Of a stretch of 64,000 nucleotides of DNA, positions 11,001 to 21,525 are shown piece after piece. Where the stretch lies: assembly GCA_022578605.1 (NCBI GenBank), contig MU394083.1, positions 144,040-208,039 of the forward strand, read 5' to 3'. The translations under genes were made by a program, and so were the position numbers. This DNA comes from Camillea tinctor (lineage: Eukaryota; Ascomycota; Sordariomycetes; Xylariales; Xylariaceae). The notes beneath the pieces are model-generated. The model was not told where the DNA came from. It saw only the letters and a program-made list of their open reading frames with translations, and did no database searches. Position 1 is the stretch's first letter, and every line of letters starts with the position of its first letter.

Positions 11001-14000
11001 TACGAGCTTGCTTTTGAATCTTCCATTTCTTCTTCTGATATTCTAGAAATGCCGGATAGTCCACTGAGGGATCTGGCATCACACTGGGTAACGCAGCAAA
11101 TGGATCCAGGTTCTCTCTGTCGGGCTCAGGGGATTTGCGTTTAGTTGCTGTAGACGTTGGAGCTGTTTGTGACGCAGTGATTAATGCAGTCGTACTCTTT
11201 GGTTTCAGCAGCTTGGATCCAAAATCTTCTAGATCATCCACTCTTGAGCCGGCACGATTCGTAATATCCTCTAGTGGTCCCTTCGTGAATAGATCAGTGA
11301 GCTTCTTCTGCTTCATCTTGTCATCCTTGATATTAATTCGCCGCTGGAGCCAGTCTGGATGAGCAACACGTGGTACGGGGTTGCGGACTTTCTGCAGAGC
11401 AGCCGGAATTGTGATAAGTTTCTGGATGACGGAGCCTAGACGCTCGAGGTAGTAGTCCCAGTCAAGCAGAGCTCGAGGGTCCATGTCGCTAGGCTCTTCC
11501 TTAAGCCATTTTGTCAAGAATCTCCGCTTGATCTCGGGGTCGGCAGAGAAGATAGCAACCGGAACAGCACGCTCAGTAACTGGCGCGTTGCGAGGCCTGG
11601 CACAGATAATATACTTGCAGTTGAGACCTTTATCCTTGACCATCTGCTCTCCCAAGAACTCGGCTAGACGTTTGGCAGTAGTAATCGACGTAGATTTTTG
11701 ACTACCATACTCTTCAAGTGTTTTTGACATGCTTCGGTTCTCACAGAGAAGATCGATGAATTCCTCGTCAGCAAGCGTCGACCCCTTGCTATACAGGACA
11801 TCGAGCCACTTATTGGCTACCTTCGCTACAGCAGCGTAGCATTCCGCCAATGTGTCTCCTTCTAGGAAGAACTTGAAAATTTGCTGCTGAAAGATTTTGA
11901 TGAGCTTCAGTTCACCACGACGCTTTACTTCGAAACCCTTGAGCTCAGCAAGACTGCCATCGTCGTTGAACACGGCATATCGCTTTTTCAAGTTCTTGTC
12001 CTCTTCCTTCGACGTTGGCAGAACCATGGCCTTGTAAGGACCGTCGACTTCGAAGAAAATAGAGTTATCACTGTGCGTTTCGTACTTGAAGGTCTTCTGG
12101 TCGACGAGAGTCTGGTACTGGTGGTTTGTAAACTTGTCATGAACAAGATGGTTCAACATGACACAAGGGTACGATATCGTGAGCTTCTTCCCATTCTTAA
12201 GCTTGAAGGAAAAGTTTTCGGGGAACGTGGCTGGCAGCATGCACCAAATACCATCGGTATCCAGTTCTAGGGGGCGACCTAGCCGTTCTACCAGCGTTCT
12301 GGCCAACTGAATAATTGTTGCGCCGGTTAAACAGGTTACACCAGCCATTTCCATAGAGTACCATCTGGAGCCCTTTCGCATGACATAGCCGTAGAACGAG
12401 TTCAAAATGACCTTGTGGGCAAGTTGTAGAGAGTCGTACAGGACTATCATCTTCTTCGCAGAGTCTACTTCTTGGTTACTCGCCCCCGATGATTTCAGGG
12501 CTTCCGTCTTGCCTTTCCACACTTTGGTCTTTCCCTTGTAATCATACCGTCGGTCTCGAAAGTCTCTCACAGTGTTAATGTAGAAAGGGTTTTCTCGTTG
12601 ACAGATAATAGCTTCTCGAACGGTGGTTGTCGAGTCTCGTATTTTATGGTACACTTTCTGACTGTATAACTGCAATCTCTTCCTGACAAGGCCGGCTTGT
12701 TCATCCTCACTCAATTCTTGGAATGTACGCATTGGTGAGTTAGGGTATTTCCCAGGGAATTTTTCGCCTTCGAGGGCGTGCCGGATCATATTATACTCGT
12801 CGCGTTTTGCCGGGAGATACTCGCCTCTCCATGCCCAGGGCAATCTGCGATCACAAGTCTTTCCAGGCCTGTTGAAGTCGCACGCGGCACAGTCAGATTC
12901 CTGGACCATGGAATCTGGCTGCAATCTGTTGGTGGTCATAATATTCGGGTACATAGAAGCAACATCCAAGTGGTAAATTAGCGGGCGCTCGTTCCGGTTT
13001 GGAGTCTCCTTCAGTTGCATCAACCGTGCTGCAATCTCCTTTCTCACTTCATCGTAATTCGTGACATCGGCTAGGGATTTCTTTTCTTCAATCTCAATGA
13101 CGAACTTCAACGCTGCATCGAGATCGCGTAGAAGCTCATCGACAGCCCCGGTATCCACAGCAAAGTTCACGGGGATGTCGGCTCGGAAAACTCCTGCTTC
13201 AATACTTTCGACGTGTCCACCAACATACGTTTCGGCTTCAAGTAGATGTCCTTCGTAGAATGACTCCTTCGGCGAAACATGCTTATTCGGTAGTATAATC
13301 TCCTTTTGGTAGGCTTGCACCATCAACAACATCTCGCACAGGGTTCCGGTACCTTTCCGCAATACATCATCGCCTCCCAACGGCAAAATTGTACAGAGCG
13401 AGAAGATAAAGGGGTGGATGTACTTCATATACAGATAATATGTCGCGACGGCATCGGAAACTGAATACTCAGCCAGAGTCTGCGGTCTCTCGCTAGCGTA
13501 CGGAGTCATCAATTCTGGATCAAGCTCATCGGGATCGTAGCCGAGCTTGGCTACGGTAACGGCCTTCAAACCACGACTTCCCTGCGGCAGGTAGGAATCA
13601 CGGTTGACCCAGGCAAAGCAATCCATGTGAACACCATATGTGCACTTGTATATATCCTCGTTGTCTTTCCTCCATCCGATCTCGCGGTACATATCGATCC
13701 CGTTGATTCCTGCCCTCGTTTCCACGAAGGGCCAATCGAAAAAGTCTCCGTTGTAAGTGGCGATCACTGTAGGGCGTGCTTCCTTGATGTGGAGGAAGAA
13801 TCGTTCTAGAACAGCCTTCTCGTCGGGCTCGTTGAAAATCATGAAGGGACCAGCGTATTCCGGCTTCGGGGTATATTCGAAATCTGAAATATCCTCCGAT
13901 ACAATCTCGCGGTTGGTGATTAGGAAACCCTGTCCGTCAATCATGTACGATATCATCATAATCTGATCTATGGCGGCGTCGGGGAATTTGAGCGGGAGCT

Positions 14001-15001
14001 TCGTCGTTTCGATATCGAAAGCCATTACTACGGGATCTGCTTGGACAAGACGATCCTCGTTGAGTATTATAGTAGTTACCCCGTGTTTAGCTTCTACGAA
14101 ATACCACTTTCCTACTCGAATATCTAGGACACGATGTAAGTTATTGAGCCCTCCACGATGAATTGGAAGATAACTTACCCGTATCAATCATTACTCTTAC
14201 ATGGTACGGTACGTCGTACTCTCTAATATCGACTATATAGTCGCTAGCGTCTGAAAAGGAAGCATTATGTCGTTTATCATCATCTCGTGTATCATCAAAA
14301 AGGTCGAACCCCGCCTGGTGCCTGTTTTCCCCCTCCGTCAGTATCTAATAACCATTAACGAGGGAAAATAGGGGTGATTCTTACGAGGCAACCTCTGCGT
14401 AAACATCCACCGTGCCCATGGCCTTCCGGTTCTTCTCAGCCACGGGCATAATATCCCTCCTCGCCGCCATCAGATCCGCCACGTTAGCAAAGCGCAGCTC
14501 GAGGAACGTCCGCCGGTACCCGAGCAGGTGATTCGGCATGTCCAGGTCCTCCTTGTCGACCTTGCGTACGGTGCGCACGACGCCGCCGCCGGGCACGCGC
14601 TTGAGCCACTCCTCGACCTCGCTCTCGCGGCCCTTGCGCACGGCGATCAGGAAGTAGGGCTCGTACTCGACGGTGGCCTTGAAGGTCTGGCCGTCCTCCT
14701 CGATGAAGTAGCAGTCGAGCGCGGCGCGGCCCCCCCGGCCGTCGTCCAGCGCCACCGTGGTCGGCTGCACGTTCACGAGCCACCCTTCCTTCTTCCGCCC
14801 CGACTCGTACCGCGGGAAGCCCATCGACTCGTCGATCTGCTGCGCGAGCCGCGACCGCTCGATCTTCTCGTCGGCGGAGGTGGCCTCGGTGCGGGTGGAT
14901 GCGGCGAAGGTGCGGGTTCGGGTGCCGGCGCCGTGGTAGGCTTGCTTGCCCCCGCGGCGGGCGTAGCCCTTCTGCGGGCGGCGGAGAGATGTGTTCGGCA
15001 T
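8050..15001 (-). CDS. POL2: DNA polymerase epsilon catalytic subunit A
   Basis: This encodes the leading-strand replicative polymerase of the nucleus. I join three exons, 15001-14385, 14321-14179 and 14123-8050 (introns of 63 and 55 nt), to give 2277 residues, the usual family length. In order: proofreading exonuclease with VMAFDIETT (D290/E292), YNGDFFDWPF and YSVSDAVATYY; family-B polymerase motif A DVASMYPNIM (D about 640), motif B KVILNSFYGY and motif C ELDTDGIW; then the inactive C-terminal half. It ends in the cysteine modules CAECTLARDWDLC and WNCAFCGAETD...RCERCGG, which bind zinc or Fe-S and partner subunits. Cysteines at about 665, 668 and 677 match those known to hold an Fe-S cluster in the yeast catalytic domain. 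The exon 1 start MPNTSLRRPQKGYARRGG is the first ATG. It is divergent from COX20. Confidence 0.97.
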
Positions 15002-15790
15002 ATTTCCCTTTTCCTTAATTTCGACCTCGATCTCGTTGTGATTATACCAATGGTGCAAAGGAGTCGGATGTGGGATAGTTGGTGTGTTGTAGTTGGATTT
15101 TTTCGGGCGGATTGCTATACTATTAATACTATACTGCCAACCACTACCAACACGGCATTGGCAAAGAGAAAGTGAGGGAAAGGAGCGAAGGTGAAAGCAT
15201 AGAAAACCCAGGAAACCCAATCCGACCAAGTGTAGTCAGGAATAGGAATAGAAACAGGAAAATGGGAAAAAAAAAAAGGGATTCAATGCCTTGTTCCCGT
15301 ATTTTTGTTTTCCCTGGGAGTTGTGGTGAGTGTTGAGTGGTGAATGGGTTCGAGTTTGGAATTCCTCTTCTCCTAGTGGCCCAAAAATCCACTTACACAC
15401 CAACGCGCCACACGCGCATTTGAGACCGCATCTTTTAAACGCGTACCCCGGTCGATGTTTAAGGGGCCCACTAGTTTCCTGATACGTAGATAGCGCCAAC
15501 TGCCTGTCCTTACATGCGGATACATGCATATATTCAGTTCCCTCCACCTTTTGTGGCTTGCGTTGCATCAGAACTTTATACCTGAGTAGTGAAGCGTCAT
15601 AGCTAAATGTGAAGCTTCAATTCGTACCTTTTTTTTAAAACTTATCCACCATTTCGCAGACCTCAGCTCAACGACTAAAGAGACCAATTCGTTTCTAAAC
15701 CTATTCAAATACCTGCTCGCTCTATTCAATAACCAAAACATACCATCCAAACCTACCTCCCATTCAAATTCAACCTCCCCTCGAAACCCC
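15002..15790. promoter_or_regulatory. Divergent promoter region of POL2 and COX20
   Basis: These 789 bases separate the two start codons. The region contains the palindrome ACGCGT (15439-15444) and nearby CGCGCC/ACGCGC cores around 15400-15420. No real gene is seen; open frames here are short and without resemblance. Confidence 0.5.
15439..15444. promoter_or_regulatory. MCB-type ACGCGT box upstream of POL2
   Basis: ACGCGT is the MluI cell-cycle box bound by MBF in yeasts, which drives G1/S expression of replication genes including POL2. Here it lies about 440 bases before the POL2 start. A six-base match can arise by chance, but GC-rich ACGCG cores cluster here in otherwise AT-rich DNA. Confidence 0.4.
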
Positions 15791-16527
15791 ATGTCCCAAA
15801 ACGACCACCCACCAAACCTCCGCGCCCCCCCGCCGGGCGCCACCTCGCCGCCCTCGCACGTCCAGAAGCCGCAGATCTACGAGGTATTCCACAGCCCGAA
15901 GCCCGCCGACGACGCGAAGCCACACGGGGACAATGGGGAGGCTCAAGGGGGGCAGCAGCAGCCGGGTCCCCACACGCGGCCGACGTTCACCGAGGGCATA
16001 CAGTCGATAAAGTCGGACGACTTCCTCGCCGTGCACAAGATGCCGTGTGCGCGGGAGGGTTTTCTCACGGGCATTGGCGCCGGTGCGGTCATCGGCGCGG
16101 GGCGGTTCGTCTTAGGTGGTACGTTACTCTTTTTCCGTTACTCCCCTCCTTTTTTTCTCTCGTTTTAGCTTTGCGCATATTAGTAGTTCTTTGTATATTC
16201 TTTTTTTGAGAACCAAAAAAAAAAAAAAAAAAGTTTAAGAGGACCCTCTGGGGCTAATGGGTCTATTCTTCTTCTATCTTCTTTTTAGCTGGAATACCCA
16301 AAGCTGCCAACTGGGCCTTTGGTTCCTTTCTACTGGGTAGCATAATACAATGGGAGTATTGCCAGGCGCAGAGGATGAAAGAGCGTGCGGCCATGGCACG
16401 GGTCGTCGAGGTCATCGACAAGAAGCAAGCCGAGAAGAAGGCAAAAATCGAACAAGCTATGCGTTTGAGAGAAGAAGCAGAGGAGAAAGCGCGGCAAGCG
16501 AATAAACGTTGGTATAAATTCTGGTGA
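15791..16527 (+). CDS. COX20: Cytochrome c oxidase assembly protein COX20
   Basis: A mitochondrial inner-membrane chaperone that helps mature the Cox2 subunit. Exons 15791-16118 and 16289-16527 give 188 residues. The intron is 170 nt and holds a run of 18 A. A disordered Pro-rich N-terminus is followed by the conserved stretch KMPCAREGFLTGIGAGAVIG, which is the first membrane hairpin arm. After the splice comes IPKAANWAFGSFLLGSIIQW, the second arm, then EYCQAQRMKER and a charged, probably coiled-coil tail ending in WYKFW. The splice joins GGT G and CT GGA, keeping the frame exactly. It is divergent from POL2 and convergent with the gene at 16933. Confidence 0.88.
16215..16232. repeat. A18 homopolymer in the COX20 intron
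   Basis: Eighteen consecutive A bases lie inside the intron, after pyrimidine-rich stretches. It is likely length-variable and prone to sequencing error, but it does not affect the protein. Confidence 0.9.
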
Positions 16528-16932
16528 GGACTGTAAGAGAGAGCGTGCTTTGTCTTTTTTTTGGGCGGAAAACTGGCTATCATTGTATCAATAACGGGAT
16601 TGGGGGGTTATGTTGCATCTTGACCTTGCACCAAGACCCTGTGTACATGACTATCTACCATAAGCAATTAGAGCGACGGGGCCATTCGTTATGAAATGCC
16701 CATCCTCTCCAAATTCAATCGAAGGACCAAACTGTTGTGTCCTTGAAGGACCACTTGTAAAAATATCCCTAAGCATGAACCCCTCCCCTAAAAGCGATAT
16801 TCCGGTAACGAAAGTCGATATGGCACGACAAATCATGCCTTGTTCTGCAAACGCCAACCTGGGCCAACCCAGTAACGCCATAACGTTCAAAGTGGTATCC
16901 GAAGCAATTAACGAATCAATACGCAGGTGATT
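16528..16932. other. Convergent 3' spacer between COX20 and the next gene
   Basis: The spacer is bounded by the 3' ends of two converging genes. Short frames on both strands at about 16650-16930 overlap each other and have no resemblance to any family. Nothing else is seen. Confidence 0.45.
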
Positions 16933-18018
16933 TCAAGTCATAACGACAGTTGTGGGCTCTGCATCTGAGAAATGCACCCGCATCATCGAGTGGTTCCTCT
17001 CCAGCTCCCCACCTCCGCCGGGCTGTTCTCTTCGACGCTGGTTTCTCTTAGCCCTAGCTTCGCTTTCCTCCCGTTTCTTATACTCGGCAAGCTGTTGCCT
17101 CCGTTTTTGGGCCCGTGCATAGGCAATGGCCGGTGTAGGCTTAAACCCGATACCATTAATGCCCGTACCGTCGTCGTCTTGATCCATTGGGTCGTATATT
17201 GTGATCTCGTCTTCGTGCCACGTGAGAGCTGCGCGGACAGGGTCGACAATGGGGGCGTCCTCGTCGATGGTAGATTCCGATGTCGGTTTCCGTCTCGATA
17301 CGGGAGGTGTGCCCGCTCGCCTTCGACTGCGCGACTTGGAGTCGGATAGGCGGTTGATAGACGGGTATGATTTCTGCAGACGACCGGCAGCAATGCCCTT
17401 AGATGTCTTTACAATGGCGGGGTCCACGACGCTATGTAGATCAAGATGTCCAGACGCGTCGGTCTGGATTGGAGGAATTACAGCATTGGCGCTTGATTCT
17501 CCATGGGGATGAAGAATAGGGTCTATGGCTGAGGCTTCTCCGCTAGGCTCGGGAAACTTGATGCGTTTACGTGTAGCACCGCCATCCTCATCGTCGTCCA
17601 TCTGCATTTCTCCCCCGCTGGTGCTGGTGCTGGCGGTGACACCATCCAAGTCGAATATAGGTAGCGAGGGTGAGAATTTGGGATTGGCAAATGAGTGCTC
17701 GTGCTCGTGCTCATGTTCATGTTCATGCTGGCTGCTACTGTTGCTAGCTCTTTCAGGGTTGTGGCTTGCGATTATTGCCCCGCCCCCACCCTCGCCCAAG
17801 CCATTGTTCTCCCTGAGTGCCAGGGCTCCGAGTTTCTGGGCTACCTTGGTTCGCGGGCTACTATTTCCGTCCTCCACCAGATCGTTGCCGTATTTCACTG
17901 GGCTAAGCTTCGGAGGTTGCAAGGTGAAGATTGGATGGGATGACAACCGTTGCTCGGTCATCACATCGTTTCGCTTCCGCTTCGGGGTGCCTTTCGGGGA
18001 AGGGAACTCGGCGGCCAT
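16933..18018 (-). CDS. Conserved Pezizomycotina protein of unknown function
   Basis: A single exon. I prefer the ATG at 18018 (361 residues) because its context CACCATGGCC is an excellent initiation site. An in-frame ATG at 18042 in poorer context would add eight residues. Most of the protein looks disordered. It has a basic start KGTPKRKRND (a likely nuclear signal), a His-Glu repeat HEHEHEHEHEH, an acidic patch QMDDDEDGG followed by RKRIKFPEPSG, and KSRSRRRAG. The conserved core is near the C-terminus: VRAALTWHEDEITIYDP, then DDDGTGINGIGFKPTPAIAY and a charged helix ARAQKRRQQLAEYKKREESE. I recognise this core as shared by many filamentous ascomycetes, but know no function. Its composition suggests a nuclear protein. 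Confidence 0.75.
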   Translation of the reverse strand: MAAEFPSPKGTPKRKRNDVMTEQRLSSHPIFTLQPPKLSPVKYGNDLVEDGNSSPRTKVAQKLGALALRENNGLGEGGGGAIIASHNPERASNSSSQHEHEHEHEHEHSFANPKFSPSLPIFDLDGVTASTSTSGGEMQMDDDEDGGATRKRIKFPEPSGEASAIDPILHPHGESSANAVIPPIQTDASGHLDLHSVVDPAIVKTSKGIAAGRLQKSYPSINRLSDSKSRSRRRAGTPPVSRRKPTSESTIDEDAPIVDPVRAALTWHEDEITIYDPMDQDDDGTGINGIGFKPTPAIAYARAQKRRQQLAEYKKREESEARAKRNQRRREQPGGGGELERNHSMMRVHFSDAEPTTVVMT

Positions 18019-20108
18019 GGTGTTCGAATTCGTTATGTTCATACCAAGATGGCAAGTTGCAAATAATTAGGGAGGTTAGACTGGATAGTTAATTGCAACG
18101 TGTGTAAAATAGGTCCAGGCTCTTTGATGGAGAACGTCTCTTTCTATAGGCTCGTACGGAGCTAAAATTAATATGGGATTGTAGACGCCATAGAAATGTG
18201 GATAAGTGTAATTGTGGCCAAAGTCGATAATGATTTATCTTGTTGGAAGTGGTTTTGTGTGATGTTGTCCAAGTCGTGTGTTTGTACGGATGTAATGTAG
18301 CATGTAGTATGTAGTTCTGCCGTATGTATAGAAGTTTGGGGGGTCGATGATGGATCTGGCCTTGTGGAAAGGATGTGATTTTATTTGACCGAGTAAAGTA
18401 TTGGTCGGGTAGGGTAAAGTGTTAACTGAGACTGAGTAAGTACCTGCCTAGGTTAGGTAGGTATTGACTGGTGGATTGCCGTGACACGTCAAGGTTAATG
18501 TGATGTAAGGCTACCTAAAGCTAGACGAACAAAGTTGGCAGGTTCAAGTTGACTAGGAAATGACCGGAAGGGAAGTGAGTTGTTTAGGTTGGTAGTGTAG
18601 TACCTAACCTAGGTAAGTACTTAGGTATGTGCCAACTTTATTGCAGGTACTGTACCTACCTAGACTACATACATACATATAGGCCAGGTCGGTTTAAGTT
18701 AGGTAAACTACGACATGCCCGGGCAATACAATATATGCCACCGGCAGGTAAGATGCAATCAATGATTACGTACATACATAACCTACCTTCTTACCTATGG
18801 CATGCCCTTGTTTGCATTTATGAAACATTGGAACCCCCTATATCTAATAAGGGTATTTAAGTACACTATAGTTACCCCTGGTCAAGCTCTCTTGTGACTT
18901 CTTCCCCGATTGCTGCGCTTAACCTACCTTCCCTTATGACTTATCGAAAATTTAATACGGGAAGGGAGTTGGCTCTTCTTGATTCGTTCTCAGTTTCTTT
19001 TTCAACACGAAATATGTTTTCCCTGATGCAGTTACAGACCCACCATCTCCTACCTAGGGCTGCTAGATACCTTACTAGAAACTTTATTCCTTGGCCAGCT
19101 CTTTAAATTATTATTGCTACGTCATCAGGGGATGCATCTAGCCGCGAATGAAAGATCTGGTGAATGCGATCTTCACTTCTGTTTTTCCACGTCACATGTT
19201 CTTACACGATATACCTCTTCTATGATCTATCTGTCATAGAAGCGGAAGGGGGGTGGGAATAATACACATAAACTAGTGTAGAACCCTTCCCCCTTCAATA
19301 GGGGGCGGCATTGGAACCAGGTAGAATTTGGAGATGCGACGGAGAATATCAGTTCCGTGTAAGTATAGTCTACTACCTATAATGGTAGTGGGCTTGACCT
19401 AGGATGCAGGCAAAAAAGTAGTAACACGATCAAGATCTTCGGTGGAATGATCGTGATACTATAAAGACGCAACTCCAGGGGGGTCAAGTTTGCGGCGCCA
19501 CCCCTCAAATTACCCCGCCGAGAGAACCCCGCCATCGTGTGTAAACTAAAAGATGAGGTACATAACTCAGATACCCGAAAGTGTAAGTTATCGTAAGTAT
19601 CCCGTCATCTCCTAAGCTATCATGTGCTCTCTCCGAGCTGCTGGGGGTATACATATATACAAACTCTTATGTAACCTTTATATATAGCCTGAATCCCTCC
19701 GTATCGCGATTGAATCATGGTCTTGTGATTTCTCTCCTGTTTTAAGAAGGGCACATGTTGATATCCATCTCGTCATAATATAACACCAAGTTGGGATATT
19801 CACTACTAGTACATATTACATCTTTCTTCTTCATCTGGTGTAACTAACCGTAACCAAGCTACGATCCAAGACTCAAACCCCTCGCAGCCACGATCCAACT
19901 GTGCTTGTACAAACACCAAGCTAGTTAGCAAGCTCTCTCTAGTTCCGATCTTATCCGCCACATCAACGCATAGACAAATCACATAAAACCCCAAAAGAGA
20001 CACGGATACAGAAAAGTAAGGGGTAGTACAACAGCCTGCTAAAGAAAACAAGGAAACAAGGAAATACACATATACACACACAAATCAGAAAAACAAAAAC
20101 AAAAAACC
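18019..20108. other. Long divergent intergenic region rich in TAGGTA/ACCTAC motifs
   Basis: About 2 kb separates two divergent genes. Between 18410 and 18800 there are many copies of CCTAGGTA, TAGGTAGG and ACCTACCT, scattered in both directions, a pattern common in ascomycete spacers. No coding frame stands out. The last 90 bases before 20109 are A/C-rich, as expected for a 5' leader. Confidence 0.5.
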
Positions 20109-21291
20109 ATGACGGACGAGATCTCCTTCCTACCCCTGGGCGCCATCATCCAGTCCTTCACCGTCGGTGGCGTCAACATCGTGCAGGGCTTCCCGACGCA
20201 GGAGCAGTACGTGTCGCACAACGCGCCCTACTTCGGGGAGACCATCGGGCGCGTGGCGAACCGCATCTCGGGCGCGCGCCTGGCGCCCGGTCTCAACGGG
20301 GCCGCGCGCGGGTACGCCCTGGCCGCCAACAACGGGCCCAACACCCTGCACGGCGGCGTGCGCGGCTGGGGCAAGCGCGTGTGGAACGGTCCCAAGCCCG
20401 TCGGCGTGCGCAAGATCCCCGGCCTGCCCGGCGACGTGCAGGGCGGCGAGAGCGTCGAGTTCACGCTCACGAGCGAGGACGGCGACGAGGGGTTCCCGGG
20501 GGAGGTCGTCGCTAGGGTCATCTACACCGCGAGCAAGGCCGTCGAGGAGAGCGGCAGGGAGGTCACGCTGCTGGGCATCGAGTACGAGGCCGAGCTCGTG
20601 GGAGGCGCTGAGGAGACGGTTATTAACATGACGAACCATTCGTAAGTATTTTGTTTTTCTTTCTCTTCCTTTTCCTGAACAGTGCCAATTCCGAGCTGGA
20701 AGCCCGGATTATCTATATATGAAAATAAATCACCGAAACCTCCCATTTAGATAGCGTACCTATGATCGCTAACCCACCCACCAACCCAGATACTTCAACC
20801 TCACCGGCGGCCCCACCATCGAAGGCACCACCGTGCAGCTCTGCACGCTTTCCTACCTCCCCGTCGATAGCGGCGGGATCCCCACCGGCGGGCCCGCGCC
20901 GTACCCCAGCGTCGCCACGGACGCGCCCTTCGTGCTCGGCGCCGCCGAGCCCGACATCGACGACTGCTTCGTAGTGTCCGCGGACGACACCGACGTCCCG
21001 ATCGACACGCGCTCGCGGCCTCTAGTGCGCCTCGCGGCCGCCTCGCACCCGGCCTCGGGCGTGCACCTCGAGGTCTGGAGCACCGAGCCCGCCTTCCAGT
21101 ACTACACGGGCAAGTACATCGACGTGCCGGCCGTGGAGGGGGCCCCCGCGCGCGGGCCCCGCAGCGCGTTCTGCGTCGAGCCCAGCCGCTACGTGAACGC
21201 GCCGAATGAGGAGGCCTGGCGCGGACAGGTGTTGCTGAGGAAGGGGGAGAAGTATGGGGCTAGGACGGTGTACAAGGCGTGGAAGGAGTAG
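20109..21291 (+). CDS. Aldose 1-epimerase (galactose mutarotase)
   Basis: Interconverts the alpha and beta anomers of galactose or glucose, feeding the Leloir pathway; probably cytosolic, since no signal peptide is seen. Exons 20109-20641 and 20790-21291 (intron 148 nt) give 344 residues, normal for the family. Diagnostic sites are present: the substrate loop GRVANRISGARL, His in GPNTLHGG (about 81), catalytic His in NMTNHSYFNLTG (about 177) exactly across the splice, Asp in DIDDCF (about 233) and the catalytic Glu in FCVEPSRYVNAPN (about 308). Codon use is very GC3-rich, suggesting high expression. It converges on the ligase gene, with only 234 bases between stops. Confidence 0.93.
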
Positions 21292-21525
21292 AGGTTAGGT
21301 CAAGTGGTGGAAAAGGGAGGGGGGATGCGTGGATTGAATTATAAGGAAATGATCCCCCCCTCTCCCCTTTTAATCTTGGGATCAGGGACGGGGAGATTGA
21401 TTCTTTCGCATATGATGTACTTCTACAATTCCCATCGCCTCAATATGCCTCCCCTATACCTTCTAGAAAAAATAAAATAAAATAAACAAGATTCCCATAA
21501 CCTCCTACCCTAACCCCCTCCCCTT

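Noticed and set aside
14528..15175. A 215-residue plus-strand frame antisense to the first exon of the polymerase gene
   Set aside because: It is the GC3-rich shadow of the conserved POL2 exon. Its Leu/Ala/Val-rich composition reflects the opposite strand's codon bias.
20130..20639. Long frames antisense and out of frame with the mutarotase exon
   Set aside because: Shadows produced by strong GC3 bias. The mutarotase frame carries all catalytic motifs.
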